DNA of 64,000 nucleotides from Citrobacter freundii ATCC 8090 = MTCC 1658 = NBRC 12681 (GCF_011064845.1 NZ_CP049015.1:2728001-2792000); one strand, 5' to 3'; counted from the first letter of the stretch, positions 47,122-57,711 are shown. The notes: generated from the sequence alone by a model not told the origin. A program made the numbers and translations.

Positions 47122-47817
47122 TCATTCTTTACCGGGAAGTTTCTTCCACGCCACGGTGTTACGTAAATAAACCGGTTCCGCGTGTTCGACCGCTACGGTC
47201 TTCCCCACAGCCAGCATTTGCATGGCGACAGGCAGCATATCTTCAGCCGCAGGAAGCAGCACGTCACCATCGCTGAGCGTCAGACCGCTGTCTTTACCAA
47301 GCTCAGGCCAGGCTGGCCACCCCGTCCCAACAGTTACCCACTCGCCAGAAAGCTGCAGTAAACGCTCATGTACCTGCTCGGGGGTTAACACCGCTTCGGT
47401 TTCTTCACCGTGCCAGTTGCCGTTGTCATCACGCTGGTATTCGGCCCAGTAGACTTCGCCCATTCGCGCGTCAATCGCCGCCAGTACACGAGTCGCGCCC
47501 GACTTACGCCAGGCGCCCTGCGCCATGGTCGCCAGGGTGGAGACGCCGATCATCGGTAAGTTTGCGCCTAACGCCAGCCCCTGAGCAATGCCAATACCGA
47601 TACGCACGCCGGTGAAACTGCCGGGACCCCGACCAAACGCCAGGGCGTCGATATCGGTTAACGTGAGATCGCCAGCGGCCAGGATTTCCTGAACCATCGG
47701 TAAAATTCGTTGGGTGTGTTCTCGTGGGCAAAGCTCAAAGTGAGCCTTGATAGTACCGTCATTCCACAGGGCAACAGAGCACGCCTCTGTGGCGGTATCG
47801 ATAGCCAGAATTCGCAT
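47122..47817 (-). CDS. tsaB: TsaB, tRNA t6A modification protein
   Basis: A 231-residue paralogue of the Kae1/TsaD fold that lacks the metal site and serves as scaffold and partner of TsaD and TsaE in making threonylcarbamoyladenosine on tRNA. The N-terminal [15 protein letters not shown] (residues 2-16) and [16 protein letters not shown] (about 61-76) are typical. Length equals E. coli TsaB (YeaZ). It is essential in E. coli. It lies 58 bases downstream of yoaA in the same direction, probably co-transcribed. Confidence 0.97.
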   Translation of the reverse strand: MRILAIDTATEACSVALWNDGTIKAHFELCPREHTQRILPMVQEILAAGDLTLTDIDALAFGRGPGSFTGVRIGIGIAQGLALGANLPMIGVSTLATMAQGAWRKSGATRVLAAIDARMGEVYWAEYQRDDNGNWHGEETEAVLTPEQVHERLLQLSGEWVTVGTGWPAWPELGKDSGLTLSDGDVLLPAAEDMLPVAMQMLAVGKTVAVEHAEPVYLRNTVAWKKLPGKE

Positions 47818-47875
47818 GGGTGTTTGTGATCAGATCAATAAATTTGGCGCGCATCTTACCACACTCCGTAACAAA

Positions 47876-49786
47876 TTACTCAGTCGTTGGTATGGCAAGA
47901 AAGCGAACCGCGCGAGCTATGTCACGCGTCCGCGGCGCAGGAGGAAGACTCGCCAGGAAGGTGGCGCCGTATGGCCGCATAACCAGACGATTGTCGCAAA
48001 TCACCAGCACGCCGCGATCGTCGGCATCACGTATCAAACGCCCTACCCCCTGCTTCAGGGTGATGACCGCATCCGGCAACTGGACGTCTTCAAACGGATC
48101 GCCGCCGCGCAGTCGACAATCCTCCATTCGGGCTTTTAACAGCGGGTCGTCCGGCGAGGTAAACGGCAGTTTGTCGATTATCACCAGCGACAGCGTATCA
48201 CCGCGCACGTCCACGCCTTCCCAGAAGCTGCTGGTGGCAACCAGTAGCGCATTACCTGCGCTGACAAACTGCTGTAACAGTTGCCCTTTACTGGTTTCGC
48301 CCTGCAGCAGAACGGGAAGCGTCATGGTGGCGCGGAATTGTTCCGCCAGATCGCGCATCATCGCGTGCGAAGTGCACAGCATAAAGCAGCGACCGTTGTT
48401 CGCTTCAATAATAGGTCGCAGCATGGATGCTAACTGGCGCGCAGCCCCCGGCTGGTTGGTTTGCGGGAGATTACGCGGCACGCACAGCAGCGCCTGGCGC
48501 GTGTAATCAAATGGACTCGGCAATAACATCGACTCGGCATCTTCAATCCCCAACCTCGCGGTGAAATGATGAAGGTCATCGTTTACCGACAGCGTCGCGG
48601 AAGTAAAAATCCAGCAGCCCGGCTTTTGTTCCATCACTTCTTTGAATTTATCCGCCACAGTGAGCGGCGTCAGCGCGAGAGTAAAATGGCGGGAGGTGCA
48701 TTCATACCAGTAGCTGAAGCCTGGCTGGTTGATCTCTTTCAGACGCTTCAGGCGCGCACGGTAAAGTGTGGCGCGTTCAAACGCGGCATCCAGCAATGCC
48801 GAACGCCCAAGAGACAGCTTCGCCACGTCATAACATAGCTCCAGCGTGTCATCGAGCAGCAAAAACGCGCGCTGTACGCGCTGGTCGGCCAGCAGTTCCC
48901 GCAGGTTTCCGCGATAGCCCGGCTCACCAAGTTGCAAGCGGAAGTCCTGAGCGCTTTGTGCAAGGCGATCGGCGCACTTTTGCAACTGCTGAGTGTCTTT
49001 CAGCTCGGTGCGATAGGCAATGGTGATGTCTTTCGCCAGGTCTAACAGTTGGCGACTGGAGAGCGATTGACCAAAGTACTGGCTGGCGATATCCGGTAGC
49101 TGATGCGCTTCATCGAAGATCATTACATCAGCTTCCGGGATCAGTTCGCCAAACCCGCTCTCTTTTACCACCATATCAGCGAGAAACAGATGATGGTTAA
49201 CCACGACGACATCGGCATCCATCGCTTTTTTACGCGCTTTCACGACAAAACACTCTTTATACAGCGGGCAGTCGCTGCCCAGACAGTTGTCATTAGTGCT
49301 GGTGACCAACGGCCAGGCCTGAGAGTCTTCCGCCACGCTGACGCAGGTGCTGATGTCCCCATCAAGGGTTTGATTTGACCAGGAGCGCAGCAGGATGACG
49401 TCGCTTAACGTTTGTACCGGCAAGTCACCACCCGCGAGTGCCTGCTGTTCAAGACGTTCAAGGCACAGATAGTTTGAACGCCCTTTCAGCAGCGCCAGTT
49501 TACCGGTGAACTTTAGTGCCTTAGCGACGGTCGGGAGATCGCGGCTGTATAGCTGATCCTGCAACGCCTTCGAGCCCGTGGAGACAATGACCTTCTTTCC
49601 GGCACGCAGCGCTGGGGCAAGATAAGCATAGGTTTTACCCGTCCCGGTTCCGGCTTCTACCACCAACGGTTGTGATTTTTCGATGGCATGACTGACGGCG
49701 ATGGCCATCTGCCGCTGTGGTTCTCGCGGTTTAAAACCCGGTATCGCTTTAGCCAACTGACCGTCTGCTGCAAAATCGTCCGTCAC
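47876..49786 (-). CDS. yoaA: YoaA, DinG/XPD-type ATP-dependent DNA helicase
   Basis: A superfamily 2 iron-sulfur helicase linked in E. coli to DNA damage tolerance and to the clamp-loader subunit HolC (chi). The 636-residue protein shows Walker A in EAGTGTGKTYAYLAP (about 44-58), a four-Cys iron-sulfur region (CVSVAED, CLGSDCPLYKECF, about 150-185), the DEAH box in IFDEAHQLPD (about 225) and a C-terminal QGVGRLIR motif VI (about 585). The start is GTG at 49786, after AGGGGG, which gives the E. coli length. It is divergent from yoaB. Confidence 0.96.
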   Translation of the reverse strand: MTDDFAADGQLAKAIPGFKPREPQRQMAIAVSHAIEKSQPLVVEAGTGTGKTYAYLAPALRAGKKVIVSTGSKALQDQLYSRDLPTVAKALKFTGKLALLKGRSNYLCLERLEQQALAGGDLPVQTLSDVILLRSWSNQTLDGDISTCVSVAEDSQAWPLVTSTNDNCLGSDCPLYKECFVVKARKKAMDADVVVVNHHLFLADMVVKESGFGELIPEADVMIFDEAHQLPDIASQYFGQSLSSRQLLDLAKDITIAYRTELKDTQQLQKCADRLAQSAQDFRLQLGEPGYRGNLRELLADQRVQRAFLLLDDTLELCYDVAKLSLGRSALLDAAFERATLYRARLKRLKEINQPGFSYWYECTSRHFTLALTPLTVADKFKEVMEQKPGCWIFTSATLSVNDDLHHFTARLGIEDAESMLLPSPFDYTRQALLCVPRNLPQTNQPGAARQLASMLRPIIEANNGRCFMLCTSHAMMRDLAEQFRATMTLPVLLQGETSKGQLLQQFVSAGNALLVATSSFWEGVDVRGDTLSLVIIDKLPFTSPDDPLLKARMEDCRLRGGDPFEDVQLPDAVITLKQGVGRLIRDADDRGVLVICDNRLVMRPYGATFLASLPPAPRTRDIARAVRFLAIPTTE

Positions 49787-49926
49787 ACTGCCCCCTGTTC
49801 ATTTGAACAGGGATTATGTCAGGCCAGCAGCTCTTTCGCCAGTTGAAGAGGTGACGTGGGCACAACATTATGGCAGTCTTGGCGCAACCCAAAGCCATTT
49901 GAAAACACGTAAATGAGGAATGATTT

Positions 49927-50271
49927 ATGACGATTGTGCGCATTGATGCCGAAGCGCGTTGGTCCGACGTGGTTATCCACAACAACACGCTGTATTACAC
50001 CGGCGTGCCGGAAAATCTGGATGCAGACGCTTTTGAGCAAACGGCAAATACGCTGGCGCAAATTGATGCGGTGCTGGAAAAACAAGGCAGCAACAAGTCA
50101 CGTATTCTTGATGCCACCCTGTTTTTGGCAGACAAAAACGATTTTGCCGCCATGAACAAAGCCTGGGACGCGTGGGTTGTTGCGGGTCACGCGCCGGTAC
50201 GTTGTACCGTTCAGGCCGGGTTGATGAACCCGAAATACAAAGTTGAGATTAAGATTATCGCTGCAGTTTAA
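49927..50271 (+). CDS. yoaB: YoaB, RidA-family protein
   Basis: A 114-residue member of the RidA (YjgF/YER057c/UK114) family, small trimeric proteins, some of which deaminate reactive enamine/imine intermediates. It has the conserved C-terminal ARG site region (HAPVRCTVQAGLMNP, about residues 88-102) with the Arg. It matches E. coli YoaB. True RidA activity was not shown for all subfamilies, so the substrate is open. The gene is divergent from yoaA; yoaH converges on its 3' end with six bases between the stop codons. Confidence 0.93.
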   Translation: MTIVRIDAEARWSDVVIHNNTLYYTGVPENLDADAFEQTANTLAQIDAVLEKQGSNKSRILDATLFLADKNDFAAMNKAWDAWVVAGHAPVRCTVQAGLMNPKYKVEIKIIAAV

Positions 50272-50277
50272 GCGGCG

Positions 50278-50457
50278 TTATTCGTCCTCATCTTCAAAAC
50301 GCGCCACGATCCGCTCGCCGGTATGACTGGCGCGTAACTCTTCAGCAACAAGAGCAATGGCTTGTCCGCTGCTCATCCCCTGCGACATCAGCTCCTGAAT
50401 ACGCTCTACCGCTTTTTGCTGCTGCTCATGACTGAGTGAAGGTAAACCTGCAAACAT
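50278..50457 (-). CDS. yoaH: YoaH, small UPF0181 protein
   Basis: A 59-residue protein read directly from the sequence: it starts [20 protein letters not shown], continues with an amphipathic helix and ends in an acidic RFEDEDE. This matches E. coli YoaH with few changes. Function unknown. The ATG at 50457 follows CAGGAG. It is divergent from pabB, with about 80 bases between the starts. Confidence 0.93.
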
Positions 50458-50540
50458 TGTTAACTCCTGCTAAATTGTCTGCGCTAATTATTTCATGCTA
50501 CCGGGCAGTTAGCCAGTAGAGTAGCAACGAGTCAGGACTG

Positions 50541-51902
50541 ATGAAGACGTTATCTCCCGCAGTAATCACATTACCCTGGCGTCAGGACGCCGCTGAACGC
50601 TATTTTTCGACATTAAGCCATCTGCCCTGGGCGATGCTGCTGCATTCGGGTCAAGCCGACCATCCGCATAACCGCTTTGATATTCTGGTGGCGGATCCCG
50701 TCACCACGCTTGTTACGCGAGCTACAGAGACCGTAGTGCAGGACGGGCACGCAACCACGTGCTCGCTTGATGATCCCATGACGGTATTACATTCCGCACT
50801 AACCGCACACAAGATTCACCCCGAATATCACCCCGACCTGCCGTTTCAGGGCGGTGCGTTAGGTCTGTTTGGCTACGATCTTGGCCGACGCTTCGAATCT
50901 CTGCCCACTATTGCAGAGCGCGATATTACGCTGCCGGATATGGCCGTTGGCATTTACGACTGGGCACTGATTGTCGATCACCAGTTGCAGACCGTATCGC
51001 TGCTCAGCCATACCGATGTCGAGGCTCGCCTGAAATGGCTCGACGCGCAACAACCGCCAACGCGTGAGCCGTTTACATTAACTTCGGCGTGGCAGTCTAA
51101 TATGAGCCGTGCTCAGTACGGCGAAAAATTCCGCCAGGTGCAGGATTATCTGCACAGCGGAGACTGTTACCAGGTCAATCTTGCCCAGCGTTTTCAGGCG
51201 CATTACCAGGGCGATGAGTGGCAGGCATTTGTCACTCTCAATCACGCCAACCGCGCCCCGTTTAGTGCATTTATTCGTCTTGAGGAAGGTGCAATCCTCA
51301 GCCTTTCGCCGGAACGATTTATTCTGCTGGAAAACCAGCACATACAGACGCGTCCGATTAAAGGCACGCTACCGAGGCTTGGAGATACCGATGCCGATCG
51401 TGAGCAGGCCCGGCGACTGGCGAATTCGCCGAAGGATCGTGCGGAAAACCTGATGATCGTCGATTTGATGCGTAATGATATTGGCCGCGTTGCCGTACCG
51501 GGTTCGGTACAGGTTCCGGAGCTGTTTATCGTCGAACCGTTCCCTGCCGTTCATCATTTGGTCAGCACCATTACCGCACGTCTGCCAGAGTCATTATACG
51601 CCACCGATCTGCTACGCGCCGCCTTCCCCGGCGGCTCTATTACCGGCGCGCCGAAAGTGCGGGCGATGGAAATTATCGACGAACTGGAGCCGCAAAGACG
51701 CAACGCCTGGTGCGGCAGCATTGGTTATCTGAGCTTTTGCGGCAATATGGATACCAGCATTACCATTCGCACGCTGACAGCCACAAACGGACAAATTTAT
51801 TGCTCCGCAGGCGGTGGTATTGTTGCAGACAGTCAGGAAGACGCTGAATATCAGGAAACATTTGATAAAGTGAATCGCATTTTGCACCAACTGGAGAATT
51901 GA
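50541..51902 (+). CDS. pabB: PabB, aminodeoxychorismate synthase component 1
   Basis: With PabA it converts chorismate and glutamine to 4-amino-4-deoxychorismate, the precursor of p-aminobenzoate and folate. The 453-residue protein has the chorismate-binding core: RPIKGTLPR with the nucleophilic Lys (about 272-280), FPGGSITGAPK (about 365-375) and CGSIGYLSFCGNMDTSITIR near residue 400. Length equals E. coli PabB. The ATG has CAGGA just upstream. It is followed after three bases by nudL. Confidence 0.97.
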   Translation: MKTLSPAVITLPWRQDAAERYFSTLSHLPWAMLLHSGQADHPHNRFDILVADPVTTLVTRATETVVQDGHATTCSLDDPMTVLHSALTAHKIHPEYHPDLPFQGGALGLFGYDLGRRFESLPTIAERDITLPDMAVGIYDWALIVDHQLQTVSLLSHTDVEARLKWLDAQQPPTREPFTLTSAWQSNMSRAQYGEKFRQVQDYLHSGDCYQVNLAQRFQAHYQGDEWQAFVTLNHANRAPFSAFIRLEEGAILSLSPERFILLENQHIQTRPIKGTLPRLGDTDADREQARRLANSPKDRAENLMIVDLMRNDIGRVAVPGSVQVPELFIVEPFPAVHHLVSTITARLPESLYATDLLRAAFPGGSITGAPKVRAMEIIDELEPQRRNAWCGSIGYLSFCGNMDTSITIRTLTATNGQIYCSAGGGIVADSQEDAEYQETFDKVNRILHQLEN

Positions 51903-51905
51903 CAC

Positions 51906-52484
51906 GTGGAATACAGCAGCCTGACGCTTGATGATTTTTTATCGCGCTTTCAACTCCTGCGCCCGCAGGTCAATCATGCCGCGTTAAACCAGCGCCAGGC
52001 CGCCGTACTGATCCCCGTCGTGCGTCGCCCACAGCCGGGGTTGCTGTTAACCCAGCGTTCCGTTCACCTGCGCAAGCACGCCGGACAGGTCGCATTCCCC
52101 GGTGGGGCGGTGGATAGCAGTGATGCCTCGTTAATTGCCGCCGCCCTTCGCGAAGCGCAGGAGGAGGTGGCGATCCCACCTTCATGCGTAGAAGTGATTG
52201 GCGTTCTGCCGCCTGTCGACAGCGTGACCGGTTTCCAGGTCACCCCTGTGGTAGGCATTATCCCGCCTAATCTGCCGTATCGCGCCAGTGAAGATGAAGT
52301 TTCCGCAGTGTTCGAAATGCCGCTGGCCCAGGCCCTGCATTTAGGTCGTTACCACCCGTTGGATATTTACCGTCGTGGCGATTCACATCGCGTATGGCTT
52401 TCCTGGTATGAGCAATATTTCGTCTGGGGAATGACTGCCGGAATAATTCGTGAGCTGGCGCTGCAAATTGGCGTCAAGCCCTGA
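51906..52484 (+). CDS. nudL: NudL, Nudix CoA pyrophosphatase
   Basis: A 192-residue Nudix hydrolase likely to cleave CoA and its derivatives into phosphopantetheine and 3',5'-ADP. The Nudix box runs from [10 protein letters not shown] to REAQEEV (about residues 62-83), preceded by the CoA-subfamily segment [20 protein letters not shown] (about 43-62). The start is GTG at 51906, as in E. coli. It follows pabB by three bases and is likely in one transcript with it. Confidence 0.94.
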   Translation: MEYSSLTLDDFLSRFQLLRPQVNHAALNQRQAAVLIPVVRRPQPGLLLTQRSVHLRKHAGQVAFPGGAVDSSDASLIAAALREAQEEVAIPPSCVEVIGVLPPVDSVTGFQVTPVVGIIPPNLPYRASEDEVSAVFEMPLAQALHLGRYHPLDIYRRGDSHRVWLSWYEQYFVWGMTAGIIRELALQIGVKP

Positions 52485-52667
52485 CTATACTTATCTTTAC
52501 GCACACAATAGACAACTTGAAACTCAGGTCACAACATTAGTAAAACCGCGGTTATCTATTAGTTTAATTCATGTGAATAGTTAAGCCGATCGCCGCGTTC
52601 CCTCTTACACTATGCGCAGTTATAACATCGTTACTGGAAAGCCCAGTCGCCCTGTAGGAGTATTATC

Positions 52668-54032
52668 GTGATTAGTCTATTCGACATGTTTAAGGTGGGG
52701 ATTGGTCCCTCATCTTCCCATACCGTAGGGCCTATGAAGGCGGGTAAACAGTTCGTCGATGACCTGGTCGAAAAAGGATTACTGGACAGCGTTACTCGTG
52801 TCGCCGTCGACGTGTATGGTTCACTGTCGCTCACGGGTAAAGGTCACCACACCGATATCGCCATTATTATGGGTCTGGCGGGCAATGAGCCTGCTACCGT
52901 GGATATTGATAGCATCCCCGGATTTATCCGCGACGTAGAAACGCGTGGACGCCTGCTGCTTGCGCAGGGTCAGCACGAAGTGGATTTCCCGCAGAATGAC
53001 GGGATGCGTTTTCACAACGGCAACCTGCCGCTGCATGAAAACGGAATGCAGATCCATGCGTACAATGGCGAAACCGTCATTTATAGCAAAACCTACTACT
53101 CAATCGGCGGTGGATTCATCGTTGATGAAGAACATTTTGGTCAGGATGCCTCGGGCGAGGTCAGCGTGCCTTATCCGTTCAAATCCGCCACTGAAATGCT
53201 GGAATATTGCAACAGCACCGGCCTGTCTCTCTCTGGCATGGCAATGCAGAACGAACTTGCGCTGCACAGCAAAAAAGAGATTGAAGAGTACTTTGGCCAC
53301 GTCTGGCAAACCATGCAGGCCTGTATCGATCGTGGCATGAACACCGAAGGTGTGTTGCCGGGTCCGCTGCGCGTTCCTCGTCGTGCTTCAGCTCTGCGTC
53401 GTATGCTGGTTTCCAGCGATAAACTGTCCAACGATCCAATGAACGTGATCGACTGGGTGAACATGTTTGCGTTGGCCGTTAACGAAGAAAACGCCGCGGG
53501 CGGTCGCGTAGTGACAGCGCCAACCAACGGTGCCTGCGGTATCGTGCCTGCGGTACTGGCCTATTACGATCATTTCATTGAGTCCGTTAGCCCGGATATC
53601 TATACCCGCTATTTCCTGGCGGCCGGTGCGATTGGCGCGTTGTACAAAATGAACGCCTCTATCTCCGGTGCAGAAGTAGGTTGTCAGGGTGAAGTGGGCG
53701 TAGCCTGCTCCATGGCTGCCGCGGGTCTGGCTGAACTGTTAGGCGCAAGCCCGGAGCAGGTGTGTGTTGCTGCTGAAATCGGCATGGAACATAACCTCGG
53801 GTTAACCTGCGATCCGGTTGCCGGTCAGGTACAGGTTCCGTGCATTGAGCGTAACGCAATTGCTTCAGTGAAGGCGATCAACGCTGCGCGTATGGCAATG
53901 CGCCGTACCAGCGCGCCGCGCGTCTCGCTGGATAAAGTCATTGAGACTATGTACGAAACGGGTAAAGACATGAACGCCAAATACCGCGAAACGTCACGCG
54001 GTGGCCTGGCGATCAAAGTTCAATGTGACTAA
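52668..54032 (+). CDS. sdaA: SdaA, L-serine dehydratase 1
   Basis: An iron-sulfur enzyme that deaminates L-serine to pyruvate and ammonia. The 454-residue protein has the serine-binding SSSHTVGPM loop (about 16-24), the cluster cysteines in TNGACGIVPAV (about 286-296), GCQGEVGVACSMAAAGLAEL (about 341-360) and LTCDPVAGQVQVPC (about 384-397). The start is GTG at 52668 after TAGGAG, as in E. coli. In E. coli it is induced in rich medium and controlled by Lrp and leucine. A hairpin follows. Confidence 0.97.
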   Translation: MISLFDMFKVGIGPSSSHTVGPMKAGKQFVDDLVEKGLLDSVTRVAVDVYGSLSLTGKGHHTDIAIIMGLAGNEPATVDIDSIPGFIRDVETRGRLLLAQGQHEVDFPQNDGMRFHNGNLPLHENGMQIHAYNGETVIYSKTYYSIGGGFIVDEEHFGQDASGEVSVPYPFKSATEMLEYCNSTGLSLSGMAMQNELALHSKKEIEEYFGHVWQTMQACIDRGMNTEGVLPGPLRVPRRASALRRMLVSSDKLSNDPMNVIDWVNMFALAVNEENAAGGRVVTAPTNGACGIVPAVLAYYDHFIESVSPDIYTRYFLAAGAIGALYKMNASISGAEVGCQGEVGVACSMAAAGLAELLGASPEQVCVAAEIGMEHNLGLTCDPVAGQVQVPCIERNAIASVKAINAARMAMRRTSAPRVSLDKVIETMYETGKDMNAKYRETSRGGLAIKVQCD

Positions 54033-54043
54033 TACTTAATTTT

Positions 54044-54066
54044 CGCCCATCTGCAACGGATGGGCG
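54044..54066 (+). terminator. Hairpin terminator after sdaA
   Basis: An 8-bp stem (CGCCCATC with GATGGGCG) with a 7-base loop lies 11 bases after the sdaA stop codon, followed by AATTTGCC. Confidence 0.75.
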
Positions 54067-54162
54067 AATTTGCCCCCTCTCCCTCGTCTACTGTAATTTT
54101 CCCCACTACACTTGCTCTGTTGCTGTTGGCTTCTGTGACCAACGGCTTATCGGGCGGCCCGC

Positions 54163-55764
54163 ATGCAAACAGCACAACGGATCATTAAAAATTATCGCCG
54201 GAATCGCTTAATCGTCTGCACAGTATGTGCACTACTGACGCTCATCCTCACATTAACTGTCCGATTTATTTCGGAGCGTAATTTAAATCACCGAAATATC
54301 GTCACCTTTGCCAACCATGCTGTAGAAGAACTGGATGACGTGCTTTTACCCTTGCAGACCGGACGGGATGTATTGCTGCCGTTGATTGGCCTCCCCTGCT
54401 CAGTGGCGCGTTTACCCTTAAGCAAACATGCCGCAAGGTTGCAAACGGTGCGTTCTATTAATCTGATTCAAAGCGGGATCCTCTATTGCTCCAGCATTTT
54501 TGGTTATCGTAATGTTCCCATTAGTCAACTGCAGCCCGAATTACCCAGCAGGGAACCGCAACTGCTGCTGTCTACCGACCATTCGTTGATTAAAGGCAGT
54601 CCGATTCTGACTCAGTGGTATCCGTCCTCTGCCGATGGTGAAGATGGCGTGCTGGAAATCGTCAATATTGACTTATTGTCGTCTATGTTGCTTGAACCCC
54701 AGCCGCCGCAGATCACCGATGCCAGCTTAACCGTTGGTAATCGGCATCTACTGTATGATCAAGGTGTTGTCGATACTCTGCCTAAGCTAAATGATGAAAA
54801 ACGCTACCAGCTTTCATCTCAACATTTCCCGTTTACCATCAGCGTCACCGGCCCCGGTCCCAGTGAGTTGGCGGTAAAACACCTGCCAACACAGCTGCCG
54901 CTGGCGGTGATCCTAAGTTTATTAGTGGGTTATCTGGCATGGCTGGCTACCGCCAGCAGAATGAGTTTCTCATGGGAGATTAATCTGGCCCTTGCTGCTC
55001 GGGAATTCGAACTATTTTGCCAGCCGCTGCTTAATGCGCAAACCCAGCAATGCATGGGCGTGGAAATCCTTTTACGCTGGAATAACCCACGCCAGGGTTG
55101 GATCTCTCCGGAAGTGTTTATTCCCATTGCTGAGGAGCACAACCTGATTGTGCCGCTTACCCGTCATGTCATCGCAGAAACCATTCAGCAACGACACGTT
55201 TTCCCGATGAGCAGCCAGTTTCATATTGGGATTAATGTCGCCGCCAGCCATTTTCGTAATGGCACGTTGCTAAAAGATCTTAATCAATACTGGTTCAGCC
55301 AGCACCCAATCCAGCAATTGGTTATCGAACTGACCGAACGCGATGCGTTACTGGATGTGGATTATCGGGTCGTACGCGAATTAAATCGGCTTGGCGTAAA
55401 ACTGGCGATTGATGATTTCGGCACCGGCAATAGCTCGCTCTCCTGGCTGGAAAAACTCCGCCCGGATGTGCTGAAGATCGATAAATCATTTACTTCGGCA
55501 ATAGGAACAGACGCCGTGAACTCAACCGTCACAGACATTATTATCGCTTTGGGGAAAAAATTGAATATCGAACTGGTGGCGGAAGGCGTTGAGACACAGG
55601 CGCAAGCTCAGCATTTGCGCCGACACGGCGTACATTTATTGCAAGGTTTTCTGTATGCCAAGCCAATGCCGCTGCGCGATTTTCCAAAATGGCTGGCGGG
55701 CAGCACGCCGCCACCCACCCGGCATAACGGGAGACACAGTATGCCCGTCATGCCGTTTCGCTAA
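54163..55764 (+). CDS. pdeD: PdeD (YoaD), c-di-GMP phosphodiesterase with CSS sensor domain
   Basis: An inner-membrane protein that degrades c-di-GMP. The 533-residue chain has a first membrane helix (about 17-36), a periplasmic CSS-motif domain ending near residue 245 with the name-giving ILYCSSIFG, a second helix (about 246-265) and a cytoplasmic EAL domain. All catalytic motifs of the active family are present: VEILLRW (the EAL variant E-I-L), GINVAAS, ELTERDA, IDDFGTGNSS, LKIDKSF and VAEGVET. In E. coli disulfide status of the CSS domain controls activity. It may lower matrix production and release YcgR braking. It converges with yoaE with six bases between. Confidence 0.95.
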   Translation: MQTAQRIIKNYRRNRLIVCTVCALLTLILTLTVRFISERNLNHRNIVTFANHAVEELDDVLLPLQTGRDVLLPLIGLPCSVARLPLSKHAARLQTVRSINLIQSGILYCSSIFGYRNVPISQLQPELPSREPQLLLSTDHSLIKGSPILTQWYPSSADGEDGVLEIVNIDLLSSMLLEPQPPQITDASLTVGNRHLLYDQGVVDTLPKLNDEKRYQLSSQHFPFTISVTGPGPSELAVKHLPTQLPLAVILSLLVGYLAWLATASRMSFSWEINLALAAREFELFCQPLLNAQTQQCMGVEILLRWNNPRQGWISPEVFIPIAEEHNLIVPLTRHVIAETIQQRHVFPMSSQFHIGINVAASHFRNGTLLKDLNQYWFSQHPIQQLVIELTERDALLDVDYRVVRELNRLGVKLAIDDFGTGNSSLSWLEKLRPDVLKIDKSFTSAIGTDAVNSTVTDIIIALGKKLNIELVAEGVETQAQAQHLRRHGVHLLQGFLYAKPMPLRDFPKWLAGSTPPPTRHNGRHSMPVMPFR

Positions 55765-55770
55765 ACCCGG

Positions 55771-57330
55771 TTACTCGTCTTCGTCGTGAGCGGGTTGTTC
55801 TTTAACAATGCGAACTAAATCCACACGATAGTCATTCGCTTCGACAATCGTAATGCTCAGCGGTGCGACCTCGATAACATCACCTACACGAGGAATATGG
55901 CCGTTAGCCGCAATGACTAAACCTGCCACCGTAGCGATGTCTTCGTCTTCATTCACTAACGTATCCACGTCCAGCGCCTGTTGCAACGCATGCAGATCGG
56001 TACCGCCTTTGACCAACCAACCGCCTGCATCAGCTATAATTTCAGGCGTTTCATCGGCATCAGGGAATTCACCGGCGATGGCTTCTAATACATCCAGCGG
56101 CGTGACCAGACCCTGTACTACGCCAAACTCGTTAGTGACGATAACGAAGCTACCGCGGGCACGACGCAGAACGCCTAACAGATTGATCGGGTCCAGCGTT
56201 TCCGGAACAACAATAGCCGGAGAGGCAGAGGCAATCGCCGCCACATCCACACCGTCTTCCAGCGCCACCAGCAGCTCTTTAGCACGCACGATACCGATGA
56301 TTTCATCCAGTTCGCCACGGCATACCGGGAACAGGCTATGAGGTGACGAAAGCAACTGCTCGCGAATTTCCTCCACGCTCAGGTCTGCATCAACCCAGCT
56401 AATCTCCCCACGAGGCGTCATAATGCCGCGTAATGAACGCGACGCCAAAGAGAGGACGCCGTTGATCATATAGCGTTCTTCTTCTACAAATGCGCCTTCC
56501 AGGACGGGAACCGGTACCGGATTGTCGGATTCCATCTGCACGCTGGCCTGACGTTTACCGCCCATCAGACGGAGAATCGCATCGGCAGTACGAGCACGCA
56601 ATGGCAGCGTCGACTGGTGACGAATAAAGTTACGACGGGCAATCTGGTTAAACAGCTCAATGATGATTGAGAAACCAATCGCCGCATACAGATAGCCTTT
56701 CGGAATGTGGAAGCCAAACCCTTCGGCAACCAGACTCAGACCAATCATCAACAGGAAGCTCAGACACAGCACCACCACCGTCGGGTGTTGGTTCACAAAT
56801 CGGGTCAACGGCTTAGAGGCCAACAGCATCACGGCCATGGCAATCACTACTGCCGCCATCATCACTGGCAGATGGTTGACCATACCGACCGCCGTAATCA
56901 CAGCATCCAGCGAGAACACTGCATCGAGGATGACAATCTGCGTTACGACAACCCAAAAGCTCGCATACCCTTTCGTCTGCCCGGTATCATGTTCACGGTT
57001 TTCCAGCCGCTCATGCAGCTCTGTCGTAGCCTTGAACAAGAGGAAGATCCCCCCCAGCAGCATAATCAGATCGCGCCCCGAGAACGCATAGTCCATTACC
57101 GTGAACAGCGGCTTTGTCAACGTCACCATCCACGAAATCACGGACAACAGGCCCAGACGCATAATCAGTGCCAGTGACAAACCGATTAAACGCGCTTTAT
57201 CTCGCTGTTTCGGCGGCAGCTTATCAGCCAGGATCGCAATGAAGACCAGGTTATCAATACCCAGAACAATTTCAAGAACGACAAGCGTGAGCAAACCCAC
57301 CCAAATCTGCGGGTCCATTAATAATTCCAT
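55771..57330 (-). CDS. yoaE: YoaE, TerC-family membrane protein with CBS and CorC domains
   Basis: A 519-residue inner-membrane protein. Residues 1-240 are a TerC-like domain with about seven helices, including [20 protein letters not shown] (about 17-36) and [17 protein letters not shown] (about 134-150), whose acidic residues may bind a divalent metal. Two CBS repeats (about 300-425) and a CorC_HlyC transporter-associated domain (about 435-515) follow. Its TerC homologues are linked to manganese or tellurite handling; in E. coli YoaE has no settled role. Length agrees with E. coli (518). An upstream frame overlaps its start codon. Confidence 0.93.
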   Translation of the reverse strand: MELLMDPQIWVGLLTLVVLEIVLGIDNLVFIAILADKLPPKQRDKARLIGLSLALIMRLGLLSVISWMVTLTKPLFTVMDYAFSGRDLIMLLGGIFLLFKATTELHERLENREHDTGQTKGYASFWVVVTQIVILDAVFSLDAVITAVGMVNHLPVMMAAVVIAMAVMLLASKPLTRFVNQHPTVVVLCLSFLLMIGLSLVAEGFGFHIPKGYLYAAIGFSIIIELFNQIARRNFIRHQSTLPLRARTADAILRLMGGKRQASVQMESDNPVPVPVLEGAFVEEERYMINGVLSLASRSLRGIMTPRGEISWVDADLSVEEIREQLLSSPHSLFPVCRGELDEIIGIVRAKELLVALEDGVDVAAIASASPAIVVPETLDPINLLGVLRRARGSFVIVTNEFGVVQGLVTPLDVLEAIAGEFPDADETPEIIADAGGWLVKGGTDLHALQQALDVDTLVNEDEDIATVAGLVIAANGHIPRVGDVIEVAPLSITIVEANDYRVDLVRIVKEQPAHDEDE

Positions 57331-57527
57331 GACAAGCTCCTGCTTAAGGAATGACCAAACTGCGCGCTGAGGATCTCAGGCGTTAAAGCGATATGCAGAG
57401 AAAATTTGTGGCAAAAAGTGCCAATCTGACAGGCTTGATACGGCCTGAAGGTGAAATGACGTCGGTGACGATCCATATGGTGGGCTACTGCCCTATACTC
57501 CTGAGTAATTAAACAGATGCTAAACAT
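57318..57527 (-). CDS. Upstream ORF overlapping the yoaE start
   Basis: A 69-codon frame on the yoaE strand begins with an ATG at 57527, ends at a TAA at 57318 and overlaps the first 13 bases of yoaE in another frame. It holds an internal ATG at codon 18 and covers the yoaE ribosome site (AGGAGC). A small leader protein upstream of yoaE (named yoaL) has been listed for E. coli, which makes a translated, coupled leader plausible here. I cannot tell which ATG is used, and the ribosome site is weak. Confidence 0.4.
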   Translation of the reverse strand: MFSICLITQEYRAVAHHMDRHRRHFTFRPYQACQIGTFCHKFSLHIALTPEILSAQFGHSLSRSLSWNY

Positions 57528-57650
57528 AACAGAGAGAAGCGGTTTTTAGCAAAGATTTACCTTCCTTTGCAATAAGTTGTTTCGGAGATATTTTACCCTT
57601 CGAAATTTCTTTTAATCGGAAGTTAAATTACGGATCTTCATCACATAAAA

Positions 57651-57675
57651 TATTTTTTTCGATATCTAAAATAAT
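57651..57675. promoter_or_regulatory. Putative Mlc/NagC operator of manXYZ
   Basis: TATTTTTTTCG, ATATC, TAAAATAAT form an imperfect palindrome with the T-rich/A-rich arms and central CG...C typical of ROK-family repressor sites. In E. coli manXYZ is repressed by Mlc and NagC in this region. Confidence 0.6.
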
Positions 57676-57711
57676 TCACGAAAATCATAGGTTTTTCTTT
57701 GTAACCCTTAT

